Assembly (NCBI GenBank): GCA_016630955.3
Contig: CM049999.1
Span: 124,001-188,000, forward strand
DNA from: Didymella arachidicola
Taxonomy: Eukaryota > Ascomycota > Dothideomycetes > Pleosporales > Didymellaceae
Length of the DNA stretch: 64,000 bases
Reading direction: 5' to 3'
Shown here: piece after piece, positions 1-8,322 of the stretch
Numbering within the stretch: the first letter of the stretch is position 1
Layout of the letters: every line of letters begins with the position of its first letter
Made by a program: the position numbers and the translations under genes
The notes under the pieces: model-generated
Databases searched by the model: none
What the model was told of the DNA's origin: nothing
What the model saw: only the letters and a program-made list of their open reading frames with translations

Positions 1-190
1 TGGCCACAACACGCGCACCTGCACTGTTGAGATTGTAGAGTCAGATAATAGCAACGCTTCTGAAGAATAACATAAGATAGATAATATATTTGCGCAGTGT
101 TGTGGTTAAGTGTAATAGACGTGTAACAGACGTGATGTTGGTAAGGGCGGCCCACTCGGTGATGGTGGCCCGCTCGGTGATAAAACACGT
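1..190 (+). mobile_element. DDE-0: right end of a Fot1/pogo-like DDE transposon
   Basis: Only the 3' end is in the window. Bases 1-69 encode the end of a transposase (a CCHC knuckle tail GHNTRTC followed by an acidic tail and a stop), closely similar to the C-terminus of DDE-1. The terminal inverted repeat ends ...AAAACACGT at 190 and is followed by TA at 191-192, the expected target duplication. The TIR carries two copies of TCACCGAG offset by 18 bp on the minus strand. The flanking AT-rich DNA is the LINE-1 relic. The left half lies outside the window, so intactness cannot be judged. Confidence 0.8.
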
Positions 191-249
191 TATACTACTT
201 AAGAATTTCTACCTACTCTAGTTTTAGATATATAGTACCTATTAGTACC

Positions 250-764
250 TGTTACGAACTCTTATACCAGCCAATTGCTGACAGGCTGTCAGCGCTCAAG
301 AAAAGGACTCGGGCAGTATGGTTACGGGGGCTCCCCGTGCGGCACGGTTGTGACGTGGTGTTCCCACGGTCACGTGACCTCGCTCACGCCTTGGCACTCG
401 AGCAAGTGGATCCTCACGTGCCCAGCTCACGCAGCTCACGTCGAGCAAGTCGAGCAGACGCTCACGAAGCTCACGTCGAGCAAGTCGAGCATAGGATATC
501 TCTTTAGTATATAAGTACGTAGGAACACAACCCTTATGGTTCGTGTTCAACCTAAGTTATCAAGTTTGTCTTTGGATCTCAAAACCAACCTTCGAGCTAG
601 ACAGTCTACTCTGTACTACTCATCGTTACCCTGCTCTCAAGACTGACAGATCGTATCTGTACACCTTATTGCAACCGGCCCCTTCGGCTTCCTGTCACCG
701 TACTCATCCCCGAGAACCAATAGAATTAGTGCTTACGAGCTTTGCTTAAAGTACGACTTCAACA
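250..764 (+). repeat. Solo LTR of the chromovirus family (515 bp)
   Basis: It begins TGTTACGAAC and ends CTTCAACA, and is flanked by the perfect 5-bp duplication GTACC (245-249 and 765-769). The 3' two-thirds (from about 510) is nearly identical to the R-U5 part of the full element at 7856-8305. The 5' part is unrelated to that element and carries its own repeats (GCTCACGTCGAGCAAGTCGA at about 440-462 and 476-497). There is no internal region, so it arose by LTR-LTR recombination. Confidence 0.92.
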
Positions 765-1097
765 GTACCTAGAATAACTCTAATATACTAGGCTTAGCCT
801 ATTCTAAAGTAATAACCTATATCTATAAAAGATACTACCTATAGTACTAGGCTAGAGAGAGCCTAAATTACCTAGATATACTATAAGCTATAGTAAATAG
901 AGTTACTATACTTAACTACTATAGATAGCTATATACTCTATATATTATCTAATATATTATATATCTTATACCTCTCTAACTCTACCTTATAGGAGAAGAC
1001 TTTAATACTAGATATAAATTCTTTAAGCCTACTATTACTATAGCTAATAGAGGTATAGAACTAGCTAGATAGGCTACTAATACTTCTATAAACTATA

Positions 1098-2945
1098 ACG
1101 TGTTTCCCCACCGAGCCGCCCACCCCCACCGAGTCGCCCGCCCTCACCAAAATCGCGACTATTACACGATTATTACGCTCGACCACAACGCTGCATAAAT
1201 ACAGTATCAATCTCAAATTAATCCTTAGAAGCGTCGCTATCGACTGAATCTACTATTTCTGCAGTGCAGGTGCGCGCGTTGTGGCCAGTCTTGCCACAAC
1301 GCCCGCAGTGCCTCTCTTTGCGCACCCTCTTCGCTGGCGGTTCTGCTGCCTCCTGGCCGCCACCGTCCTTCTCAGCTATCAAATCCTGTACGTCACCCAC
1401 TGTAAGACTCTCCTCTGTCCGAATATACTTTCTCTTGCGACTGCGCTGCTCTGTTAAGGCGTCAATTGACTTCCGAAGCCCTGCCAGTTCCCTAGCTTGT
1501 AATAGTGAATTGTGGCCTATTACAGCCATGCCTTTTGTGAGCGAGTCAACTGCTTGCAGAAGAGGAGAGATAGGAGACTCTCTGTGCCTTTGTATGCGCT
1601 CACGAACTAGCGTAGACTGCGCCTCCATCTCTTTTATTGTGGCTGGCGTTTTGGACTCCCAAGGGGTGTCCTCTGGTAGTGGAGGTGTTGGTGTACGAAG
1701 CACCACATCAAGCTTTGATAACACCCGCTCTGGGTCGTGAGGTACTAAACCAGCGCCTCTAAAGCTTGCTAGGATATTTTCCTTTGTAATTGCCTTGTTA
1801 AAAGCAATGTGAAAGGCTGGTAGAAAGGTCTCTTTCTTAACTTGAGTGACAGAGTACCTTGCCCAGCTGTCGATCTCAGCGTAGTACGCCCGCTTCAAGG
1901 GGGCAAAACAGCCCACGTCAAGCGGCTGTAATAGGTGCGACGAGTGTGGGGGCATACACAGGGTGATAATCTTGTGTTCTGCGCAATATTGGTGAAATGC
2001 AGCAGAGCTGTGGCTCTCATGGCCGTCCACAATTAGTAGACGGTACACACCCACAGTACGCTCCTTTGTATGCGCGTCAAAGTGCTTCAGCCACTTTAGA
2101 CCAAGCTCATTTGTTGTCCAGCCGTTAGAGCTAGTCTCAATTACCCAGTCGCGAGGCAGGCCTGGGTACCAGCTTGATATAAGGACCTTACCACCAAAGA
2201 TAATGAAGGGTGGGATAGCCCAGCCAGCAGCGCAGATGCCCTGGATGATTGTGACCCAGTCACGGTTGCCTGGCTGTATCTTCTTTGGATTGGTTCGCTT
2301 CTCAGAGCCTGTAAAGACCATCTGAGCGTTAATTATGCCCATCATGAACCCAGACTCATCAAAGTTATGTGTGTCTTCAGCAAGGATGCCGTACTTCTCC
2401 TTTGTTGTCCTTACTAGCTCGAACCAGGGCGTTATAACGCGTGGGTCTTCGTTTAGGGCTCGCTGACGATCGTATGGACGGCTGCGTCGAAGCTTGACTT
2501 CCTTGGTACGCGTTCTGAACCTGTCTACCCAGTGCTTGCCAACAGGTCCTTCACCGCGCGCAGCAAGGAGATCATTCGCCATTTCTTCCACCATAGCCCT
2601 TGTAGCGCCTATTCCTCGTGCGTCTAGGTCAAGTATACGCGCGACTATTACATCCTCCTCTAGCTTTTTTAGCTTCTTCGAGTTAGGCTCAGTATCGCGT
2701 CGTGAAGGCTTTCCAGCGCGTCGGTCTCTTAGCGTTGTTCGGGGGACAGCAAAGGCCCTAGACGCGTGCCTAGTACTGTCGGGTTCAGCGGCTTTTGTAG
2801 CCTGGATAGCAAGGTATAGTGTACCTTCGTTATAGGTCGATTGCGCGTCGCGTTGTGGCGGCATAGTAATAGTTGTTGTAATAGTCGCGATTTTGGTGAG
2901 GGCGGGCGACTCGGTGGGGGTGGGCGGCTCGGTGGGGAAACACGT
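1098..2945 (-). mobile_element. DDE-1: complete Fot1/pogo-like transposon (1848 bp)
   Basis: Perfect 69-bp terminal inverted repeats lie at 1098-1166 and 2877-2945, starting ACGTGTTTCCCC, with TA duplications at 1096-1097 and 2946-2947. Each TIR holds two CACCGAG(C/T)CGCCC copies offset by 18 bp. It carries one intact transposase gene on the minus strand. It sits in the RIPed LINE relic, whose sequence resumes exactly on the far side. With perfect TIRs and an open gene it looks potentially autonomous. Confidence 0.95.
1218..2864 (-). CDS. DDE transposase with C-terminal CCHC zinc knuckle (DDE-1)
   Basis: 548-residue uninterrupted protein starting at a true ATG. Residues 14-55 form a helix-turn-helix like those of pogo/CENP-B proteins (PRTTLRDRRAGKPS), followed by a second DNA-binding region (GPVGKHWVDRF) near 105-116. 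The catalytic DDE_1 domain has D169 (HNFDESGFMMG), D280 (LIVDGHESH) and D316 (LLQPLDVGCF). The last two are separated by 35 residues, as in the Fot1/pogo group. Residues 520-533 (CGRCGKTGHNARTC) form a retroviral-type CCHC knuckle, an addition not needed for the DDE fold. The protein should cut at the TIRs and insert at TA. No internal stops. Confidence 0.92.
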   Translation of the reverse strand: MPPQRDAQSTYNEGTLYLAIQATKAAEPDSTRHASRAFAVPRTTLRDRRAGKPSRRDTEPNSKKLKKLEEDVIVARILDLDARGIGATRAMVEEMANDLLAARGEGPVGKHWVDRFRTRTKEVKLRRSRPYDRQRALNEDPRVITPWFELVRTTKEKYGILAEDTHNFDESGFMMGIINAQMVFTGSEKRTNPKKIQPGNRDWVTIIQGICAAGWAIPPFIIFGGKVLISSWYPGLPRDWVIETSSNGWTTNELGLKWLKHFDAHTKERTVGVYRLLIVDGHESHSSAAFHQYCAEHKIITLCMPPHSSHLLQPLDVGCFAPLKRAYYAEIDSWARYSVTQVKKETFLPAFHIAFNKAITKENILASFRGAGLVPHDPERVLSKLDVVLRTPTPPLPEDTPWESKTPATIKEMEAQSTLVRERIQRHRESPISPLLQAVDSLTKGMAVIGHNSLLQARELAGLRKSIDALTEQRSRKRKYIRTEESLTVGDVQDLIAEKDGGGQEAAEPPAKRVRKERHCGRCGKTGHNARTCTAEIVDSVDSDASKD

Positions 2946-3356
2946 TATTAGTATACTAGAGTAGCTAATATATTACGCTAGTTATATTCTTAACCTTATC
3001 TTTTTTAATATTCTATTTACTAAGTCTACTATAGATATAAGTATATATAGTAGGTTAGATTATAAGATAATATTAACTTCTATTTCTATTTTTATACTAG
3101 GCACTTTATATCTAGAATAGTACTACTATAAAGTTCTAGAAATAAGCCTACCTAAGTTTACTAAGCTAGTAGAGATAAGTACCTAGAGTATTCTAGACCT
3201 ACTCTTAGTATAAGATATAACTTAGCTAGATAAGTATATTATACTACTTATAGAAACTATATAGTACTCTATATAGGTAGTAGGTAGACTCTACTATAAG
3301 AAAGGTTATACTATACTATAGTAGACTAAAAAGTATAAAACTACCTACTAGGCCTA

Positions 3357-3834
3357 TGTTACGATCTCCGAAAGAACAGGTACTGATAGGAAGCGGGGCA
3401 TCGCTTAGGGCGACAGCGTGTCACGTGTCACGTGACTGACCACCTCGCCAAGCTCGACCACCCGCGATGGCTCGACCACCTGCGATGGCTCGACCACCTG
3501 CAATGGTTCGACCACCTGCGATGGCTTAACCACCTAAGGTGGCTTAAGTATTAGCAACATGCACACAGAATTCCCTTAGTATATATTTAGTAGGAACACA
3601 ACTCTTACAGTGTGTGTTCAATCCTAAGTTAAAGTTTGTCTTTGGATCTCAAACCCAACCTTCGAGCTAGACAGTCTACTCTGTACTACTCATCGTTACC
3701 CTGCTCTCAAGACTGACAGATCGTATCTGTACACCTTATTGCAACCAACCCCCTCGGCTTCCTGTCACCGTACTCATCCCTGAGAACCAATAGAATTAGT
3801 GCTTACGAGCTTTGCTTAAAGTACGACTTCAACA
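3357..3834 (+). repeat. Solo LTR of the chromovirus family (478 bp)
   Basis: It starts TGTTACGATCTCCG and ends CTTCAACA, flanked by perfect 5-bp duplications GCCTA (3352-3356 and 3835-3839). Its U3 holds four to five tandem 18-bp units of the type CGACCACCTGCGATGGCT (about 3455-3545), which the other LTRs lack. From about 3590 it matches the R-U5 of the full element. It lies in LINE-1 relic A. Confidence 0.92.
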
Positions 3835-4164
3835 GCCTATAAGTATACTAGATAGCTCTACTCTAGTAGTCTATAGTAAAAGAAATAGACCTTTAAGACT
3901 ACTATCTAATAGGCTAAGAGGTAGTACTAGAGGTATATTATTAATAATACTAAGAATAATAAGAACCTATTTAAGATTATTACCTAGTATAAGCTTATAC
4001 TAGAGAACTAGAAAACTCTTCTTATAGTAAATAATAGAATAATATTAGACCTTTTAGAGAAAGTAGAGGCTCTTAGAGAGAAAGTTCTTAACTAGTATAT
4101 AGTAGATAATAACTTTAGATACTATCTAGATTAGAAGGCTATAGCTACTTTTCTATAGAGTATA

Positions 4165-6029
4165 ACGTACCTCACGGGTAAGTGGGCCACCCTGTCTAGT
4201 GGGCCACTTTTGCCAAGACCACACCAAACTTCACATTAAATTGTAGTATAGTAACAGCACCTCGCGTATGGGGGTTCTGAGGAAGACGTCCTGGCAAGGT
4301 CCATGGTAGATAAGTGTTATTTACACGTTCGCGCGTTGTGCCCTGTCTCTCCGCACGTTCCACACCGTCGTTGGGATAGTTCACCTCCTTCAGCGCGCAT
4401 CCTCTTCTTTGGCTTCTTACCATCACCACGCACGCCAAACTCCTTTAGAGCAGTTAAACGCTGTGCCTCTTCAACTGTTATGCTCCCTCCTGTTTGAATT
4501 CGCTTCCTTTTATGTGATTTGCGCTCTGTTGCAGCTGCTAGAGCCTCTCGAAGCTCATCACGTTCCTTTCTCATCAACGCAAGCTGGTGCGCTACCTTTG
4601 CTCCCCCCTTTGCATAGTGCTCTAGCGCGCTATACACTGAATTTGGTGAGCTGCCCTGCTGCCTCTTATACTTGTCTCGAATTAGAGTTGATTGCGACTG
4701 AAATTCAAGCAGGTTTTTGGGGGTTTGGGACTGCCAGGGCTCGTTGTTGGTAGGTAGTTGGGGTGATGGAGTCCGCAGCCTCACATTGAGGGTTGATATG
4801 ACCCGTTCTGGGTCAAAGGGGACCAATCCAGCGCCTCGGAACCCTCCCTGGATGTTGCTAGGGGTGATAGTCGCGTTATATGCTGCTCTTAAGCATACTA
4901 GGAACGACTGCTTGTCTATGTGGTTGATCCGGTTGCGCGAGAGCTTGTTGACCTGATGCCCGTACTCCCGCTTCAAAGGGGCAAAACAACCCACATCAAG
5001 CGGCTGCAAGAGGTGCGATGAGTGCGCAGGCATTGTAAGAGTTACAATCTTGTTCTCTTTGCAGTATTGGGTGAATGCTGCGGCCTGGTGGCTCTCATGG
5101 CCGTCTATAAGTAGCAAACGGTGGGTCCCATAGGTACGCTCCTTAGTATGCCTGTTAAAGTGCTTCAACCAGTCAAGACCAAGCTCGTTGTTGGTCCAGC
5201 CGTTCTCAGAGACCCCAATTACCCAGTCCTGGGGCAGATCTTTGTCCTTAGACCAGTTGGTGGTGTGGGTTTTGGCTTTAAGGATAATAAAGGGTGGAAT
5301 AGCCCACCCTGCAGCATTTACGCCTAAGATTAACGTAGCCCACTCCTTATTGCCTGGCTGTATCTGCTTTGCTCGTCCTCGGTTCTCTACGTCTGCAACC
5401 ACTGCTCTAGGGGTAATCTGACCCATTGCAAAGCCAGTCTCGTCAAAGTTGTACGTGTCTTCGTCCACAATGCCGTACTTAGCTTTGACATTAGCTACTA
5501 GGCTGAACCAGCCCTGTATTATCTCAGGATCCTCGCAGAGGGCTCTCTTGTAGTCATACTTGCGACTAAACTTTACTTTTAGCCTTGGTTGACGCTTTAC
5601 AAACGTACTGGGCCAATTTCGGCCAACAGGGGCCATTCCACGCTCTTGTCGCAGCAAATTGGCCATATCAGCCACATCTGACAAGCGAGGGGGTTCTCCT
5701 CGCTGTATAAGGTAAAGAACGTGATCAACAATCGCCTCCTCTGCGTGCTCATCCAGATACCGTCGGCTAGGCATAGAATCAACTCTTGAGGGCTGTCCAG
5801 CGCGTCGTTGGGCTAGTGTAGTTCGGGGCACGTTGAAGATAGCTGCAACGCGTCGCAGGGAGAGATTCGCATCCTGTTTGATAGCTTGAAGTGCAAGCTG
5901 TATCCGAGCTTCTTTTAACGCGTCTGATTGACCTTGTTGTTGAGGCATTAGTGTAGGGAGAGAGTTTTGGTGTGGTCTTGGCAAAAGTGGCCCACTAGAC
6001 AGGGTGGCCCACTTACCCGTGAGGTACGT
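4165..6029 (-). mobile_element. DDE-2: complete Fot1/pogo-like transposon (1865 bp)
   Basis: Perfect 64-bp TIRs begin ACGTACCTCACGGG, with TA at 4163-4164 and 6030-6031. Inside each TIR AGTGGGCCAC occurs twice, offset by 17 bp, followed by the box TTTTGCCAAGACC, which is shared with DDE-5 and one end of DDE-7. One intact transposase gene lies on the minus strand. It is inserted into LINE-1 relic A, and the relic continues exactly on the other side. Confidence 0.95.
4317..5948 (-). CDS. DDE transposase with C-terminal CCHC zinc knuckle (DDE-2)
   Basis: 543-residue open frame. I start it at the ATG at 5948 (MPQQQGQSD); the frame is open upstream into the TIR but only with a TTG. The N-terminal helix-turn-helix reads VPRTTLAQRRAGQPSR. 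The DDE_1 domain has YNFDETGFAMG, LLIDGHESH and LLQPLDVGCFAPLK, and the protein ends with the knuckle CGTCGETGHNARTC. A stretch of about 40 residues before the knuckle is rich in Lys and Arg. It is a paralogue of the DDE-1 protein, and the decayed transposase of DDE-5 is its closest relative in the window. No stops or frameshifts, so it is probably functional. Confidence 0.92.
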   Translation of the reverse strand: MPQQQGQSDALKEARIQLALQAIKQDANLSLRRVAAIFNVPRTTLAQRRAGQPSRVDSMPSRRYLDEHAEEAIVDHVLYLIQRGEPPRLSDVADMANLLRQERGMAPVGRNWPSTFVKRQPRLKVKFSRKYDYKRALCEDPEIIQGWFSLVANVKAKYGIVDEDTYNFDETGFAMGQITPRAVVADVENRGRAKQIQPGNKEWATLILGVNAAGWAIPPFIILKAKTHTTNWSKDKDLPQDWVIGVSENGWTNNELGLDWLKHFNRHTKERTYGTHRLLLIDGHESHQAAAFTQYCKENKIVTLTMPAHSSHLLQPLDVGCFAPLKREYGHQVNKLSRNRINHIDKQSFLVCLRAAYNATITPSNIQGGFRGAGLVPFDPERVISTLNVRLRTPSPQLPTNNEPWQSQTPKNLLEFQSQSTLIRDKYKRQQGSSPNSVYSALEHYAKGGAKVAHQLALMRKERDELREALAAATERKSHKRKRIQTGGSITVEEAQRLTALKEFGVRGDGKKPKKRMRAEGGELSQRRCGTCGETGHNARTCK

Positions 6030-6666
6030 TATATATTTTACTAGAGAAAGCTAAATAAAATATAATAGAGGTCTTAAGTACCTTACCTAGTACTAACTAC
6101 TCTACTATATAGCTACTTTATACTTACTAGGCTTAGGTTAAAGAGCTTATATAAAGAATCTTCTAGTAGTACCTTAAGCTTAACTACTTTCTAGTATAAT
6201 AGAAGCTTATAGAGGTAGTAATAATACTAAAAGTAAAAAAGATAAATTAGATATTACTCTAATTATAGAAACTAATAGTACTCTTCTTCTATATTAGAAA
6301 GAGACTTAAATAAATAGTAGCTTAAAGAATTATATAGACTACTATAATATATAGAATTCTTAGCTTCTAGTATAGTAGTATACTTCTAAAGCGCTCTATA
6401 GTAGACCTTACTATAGTATTTACCTATAATACTAAAGTAGTATAGATGCTTAGAAAGTATATTACTATAGTTACTCTAGATATATAAAGCACTTTTAATA
6501 CTCTTCTTAAAAACTATCTACTATATTATATAGTTAAATAGAGCTAGCTATAAAGGACTATTCTCTTTATTAACTCTTTTTTTACTAATTAAAAAGTCTA
6601 AGTCTACCTAAGATAAGTTACTACCCCTAGCTACTCTATTACTTATAGTATACCTTAAGGGTTACC

Positions 6667-7142
6667 TGTTGAAGTCGTACTTTAAGCAAAGCTCGTAAGC
6701 ACTAATTCTATTGGTTCTCGGGGATGAGTACGGTGACAGGAAGCCGAAAGGGTTGGTTGCAATAAGGTGTACAGATACGATCTGTCAGTCTTGAGAGCAG
6801 GGTAACGATGAGTAGTACAGAGTAGACTGTCTAGCTCGAAGGTTGGGTTTGAGATCCAAAGACAAACTTGATAACTTAGGTTGAACACAAACCGTAAGGG
6901 TTGTGTTCCTACATACTATATACTTAAGGAGTGTAAGGGTGTTATGCGCGATGCTCTGTCGCTCTGTGTGTTCTCTCGAGATCAGGAGAGCAAGGAGAGC
7001 AACGCTGCTTTCTTGTTCTCATGCCAAGGAGAGGTCGGAGAGAGCACCTCTTGTTGTGCTCTCTCGTGTTTACTCGCTTGGTGAGAGCGACCCCGGTTGC
7101 CCCGCGAGTTAAAGTGGGGCTAGGCTGCAACGGACCGTAACA
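6667..7142 (-). repeat. Solo LTR of the chromovirus family, reverse orientation (476 bp)
   Basis: On the minus strand it starts TGTTACGGTCCG and ends CTTCAACA. Flanking duplications are TTACC at 6662-6666 and 7143-7147. R-U5 matches the other copies. The U3 is again private, rich in GAGAGC/GCTCTC units (about 6960-7085). LINE-1 relic A reads across the site (reverse transcriptase region), which proves an insertion. Confidence 0.92.
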
Positions 7143-7855
7143 TTACCCTTCTTACCTATACTATATATACTATACCTAGTAGAGCTACTTTTTATAGATA
7201 CTAAATAGAGGTTTAGATATTTAGATAATATATACCTATACTAGGCCTTCTACTTAATAAATAATAATATTAAGCTTCTAGTATTAGATCTATAGTAGAT
7301 TAGAGCATAGGGTAAGGTTAATAAGGTTACCTTTACACTAGAAAAGTAGAAAATAATATACCTAACTAGTGTTACGAACATGAGTTGGGACTCGGGGGAC
7401 GTACAGTTATGTATGATGGAAGGAATTACAAGGCGGCACGGCGACCTCGCTGAAGGCCCAACCCCACCAGAACGACACGGGATCACACTAGTACTATTAC
7501 GGCATAGCGTCCCATTGGGACAGGTAATAACCGAACACGGGACTTTGGGACAACGGACCAATGAGAGCCACTCCTTGTCTCAGAGGTCCTACAGTCTCAC
7601 GAGACTTAGTCCTATAGGACTATGAGACTCTATGAGACTTTTGTGTATATAGCAGACAGGAACACAACCCTTAAGGTTTGTGTTCAACCTAAGTTATCAA
7701 GTTTGTCTTTGGATCTCAAACCTAACCTTCGAGCTAGACAGTCTACTCTGTACTACTCATCGTTACCCTGCTCTCAAGACTGACAGATCGTATCTGTACA
7801 CCTTATTGCAACCAACCCCTTCGGCTTCCTGTCACCGTACTCATCCCCGAGAACC

Positions 7856-8305
7856 TGTTACGATCTCCGAGTTGCGAGGTACTGATAGGAAGCGGGGCAT
7901 CGCTAAGGATGACAGCGTGTCACCAATCACGGGACTCCGGGATGGCATGACCTCCGGGGATGGCATGACCTCCGGGGATGGCACGACCTCCGGGATGGCA
8001 AGACCTCCGGGGATGGCACAACCCTTGGGATGACCTCCATTACCTTCACTATATAATCTAGTAGGAACACAACTCTTACAGTTCGTGTTCAATCCTAAGT
8101 TAAAGTTTGTCTTTGGATCTCAAACCCAACCTTCGAGCTAGACAGTCTACTCTGTACTACTCATCGTTACCCTGCTCTCAAGACTGACAGATCGTATCTG
8201 TACACCTTATTGCAACCAACCCCTTCGGCTTCCTGTCACCGTACTCATCCCCGAGAACCAATAGAATTAGTGCTTACGAGCTTTGCTTAAAGTACGACTT
8301 CAACA
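7856..8305 (+). repeat. 5' LTR of the chromovirus
   Basis: It starts TGTTACGATC and ends CTTCAACA. U3 (7856 to about 8080) contains about five tandem units of roughly 19 bp around GGGATGGCATGACCTCC (7945-8035). The conserved R-U5 follows. It is the source promoter of the element. Confidence 0.95.
8050..8057 (+). promoter_or_regulatory. TATA box in the 5' LTR
   Basis: TATATAAT lies at the end of U3. Transcription would be expected 25-35 bp downstream, around 8078-8087, which is where sequence conservation among all LTR copies begins and where the putative self-primer GTGTTCAA (8085-8092) lies. The start site itself is inferred. Confidence 0.6.
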
Positions 8306-8307
8306 TT

Positions 8308-8315
8308 TTGAACAC
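8308..8315 (+). other. Putative self-priming primer-binding site
   Basis: Just inside the 5' LTR, TTGAACAC is the exact reverse complement of GTGTTCAA at 8085-8092, next to the predicted start of the element's own RNA. In Tf1-type elements the first strand is primed by the folded 5' end of the mRNA rather than by a tRNA. The position fits that mechanism, but eight bases is a short match. Confidence 0.5.
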
Positions 8316-8322
8316 CCCCAAG

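Larger units (their letters stand above)
191..7369 (+). mobile_element. RIP-saturated LINE-1 relic A, host of later insertions
   Basis: The AT-rich blocks at 191-249, 765-1097, 2946-3356, 3835-4164, 6030-6666 and 7143-7369 read end to end as ORF2 of LINE-1 (intact copy on the minus strand at 21.2-27.2 kb), from the endonuclease domain to just past the YADD region of the reverse transcriptase. Nearly all differences are C-to-T or G-to-A. Block 765-1097 contains no CpA, TpG or CpG by eye, the hallmark of exhaustive repeat-induced point mutation. No reading frame survives. Three DDE transposons and three solo LTRs interrupt it, and the relic sequence continues exactly across each. Confidence 0.85.

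Noticed and set aside
3440..3545. Regular 18-bp repeats considered as a CRISPR array
   Set aside because: The units are contiguous without spacers, lie inside an LTR of a eukaryotic element, and no cas genes exist.
7841..8092. Open frames in the LTR U3 (repeated at 14462-14779)
   Set aside because: They are translations of the U3 tandem repeats (PEVMPSPEVMPS) and run across the LTR edge; there is no independent support.
8308..8322. TTG upstream start for gag
   Set aside because: It overlaps the putative primer-binding site, and eukaryotic initiation at the ATG at 8323 is sufficient.
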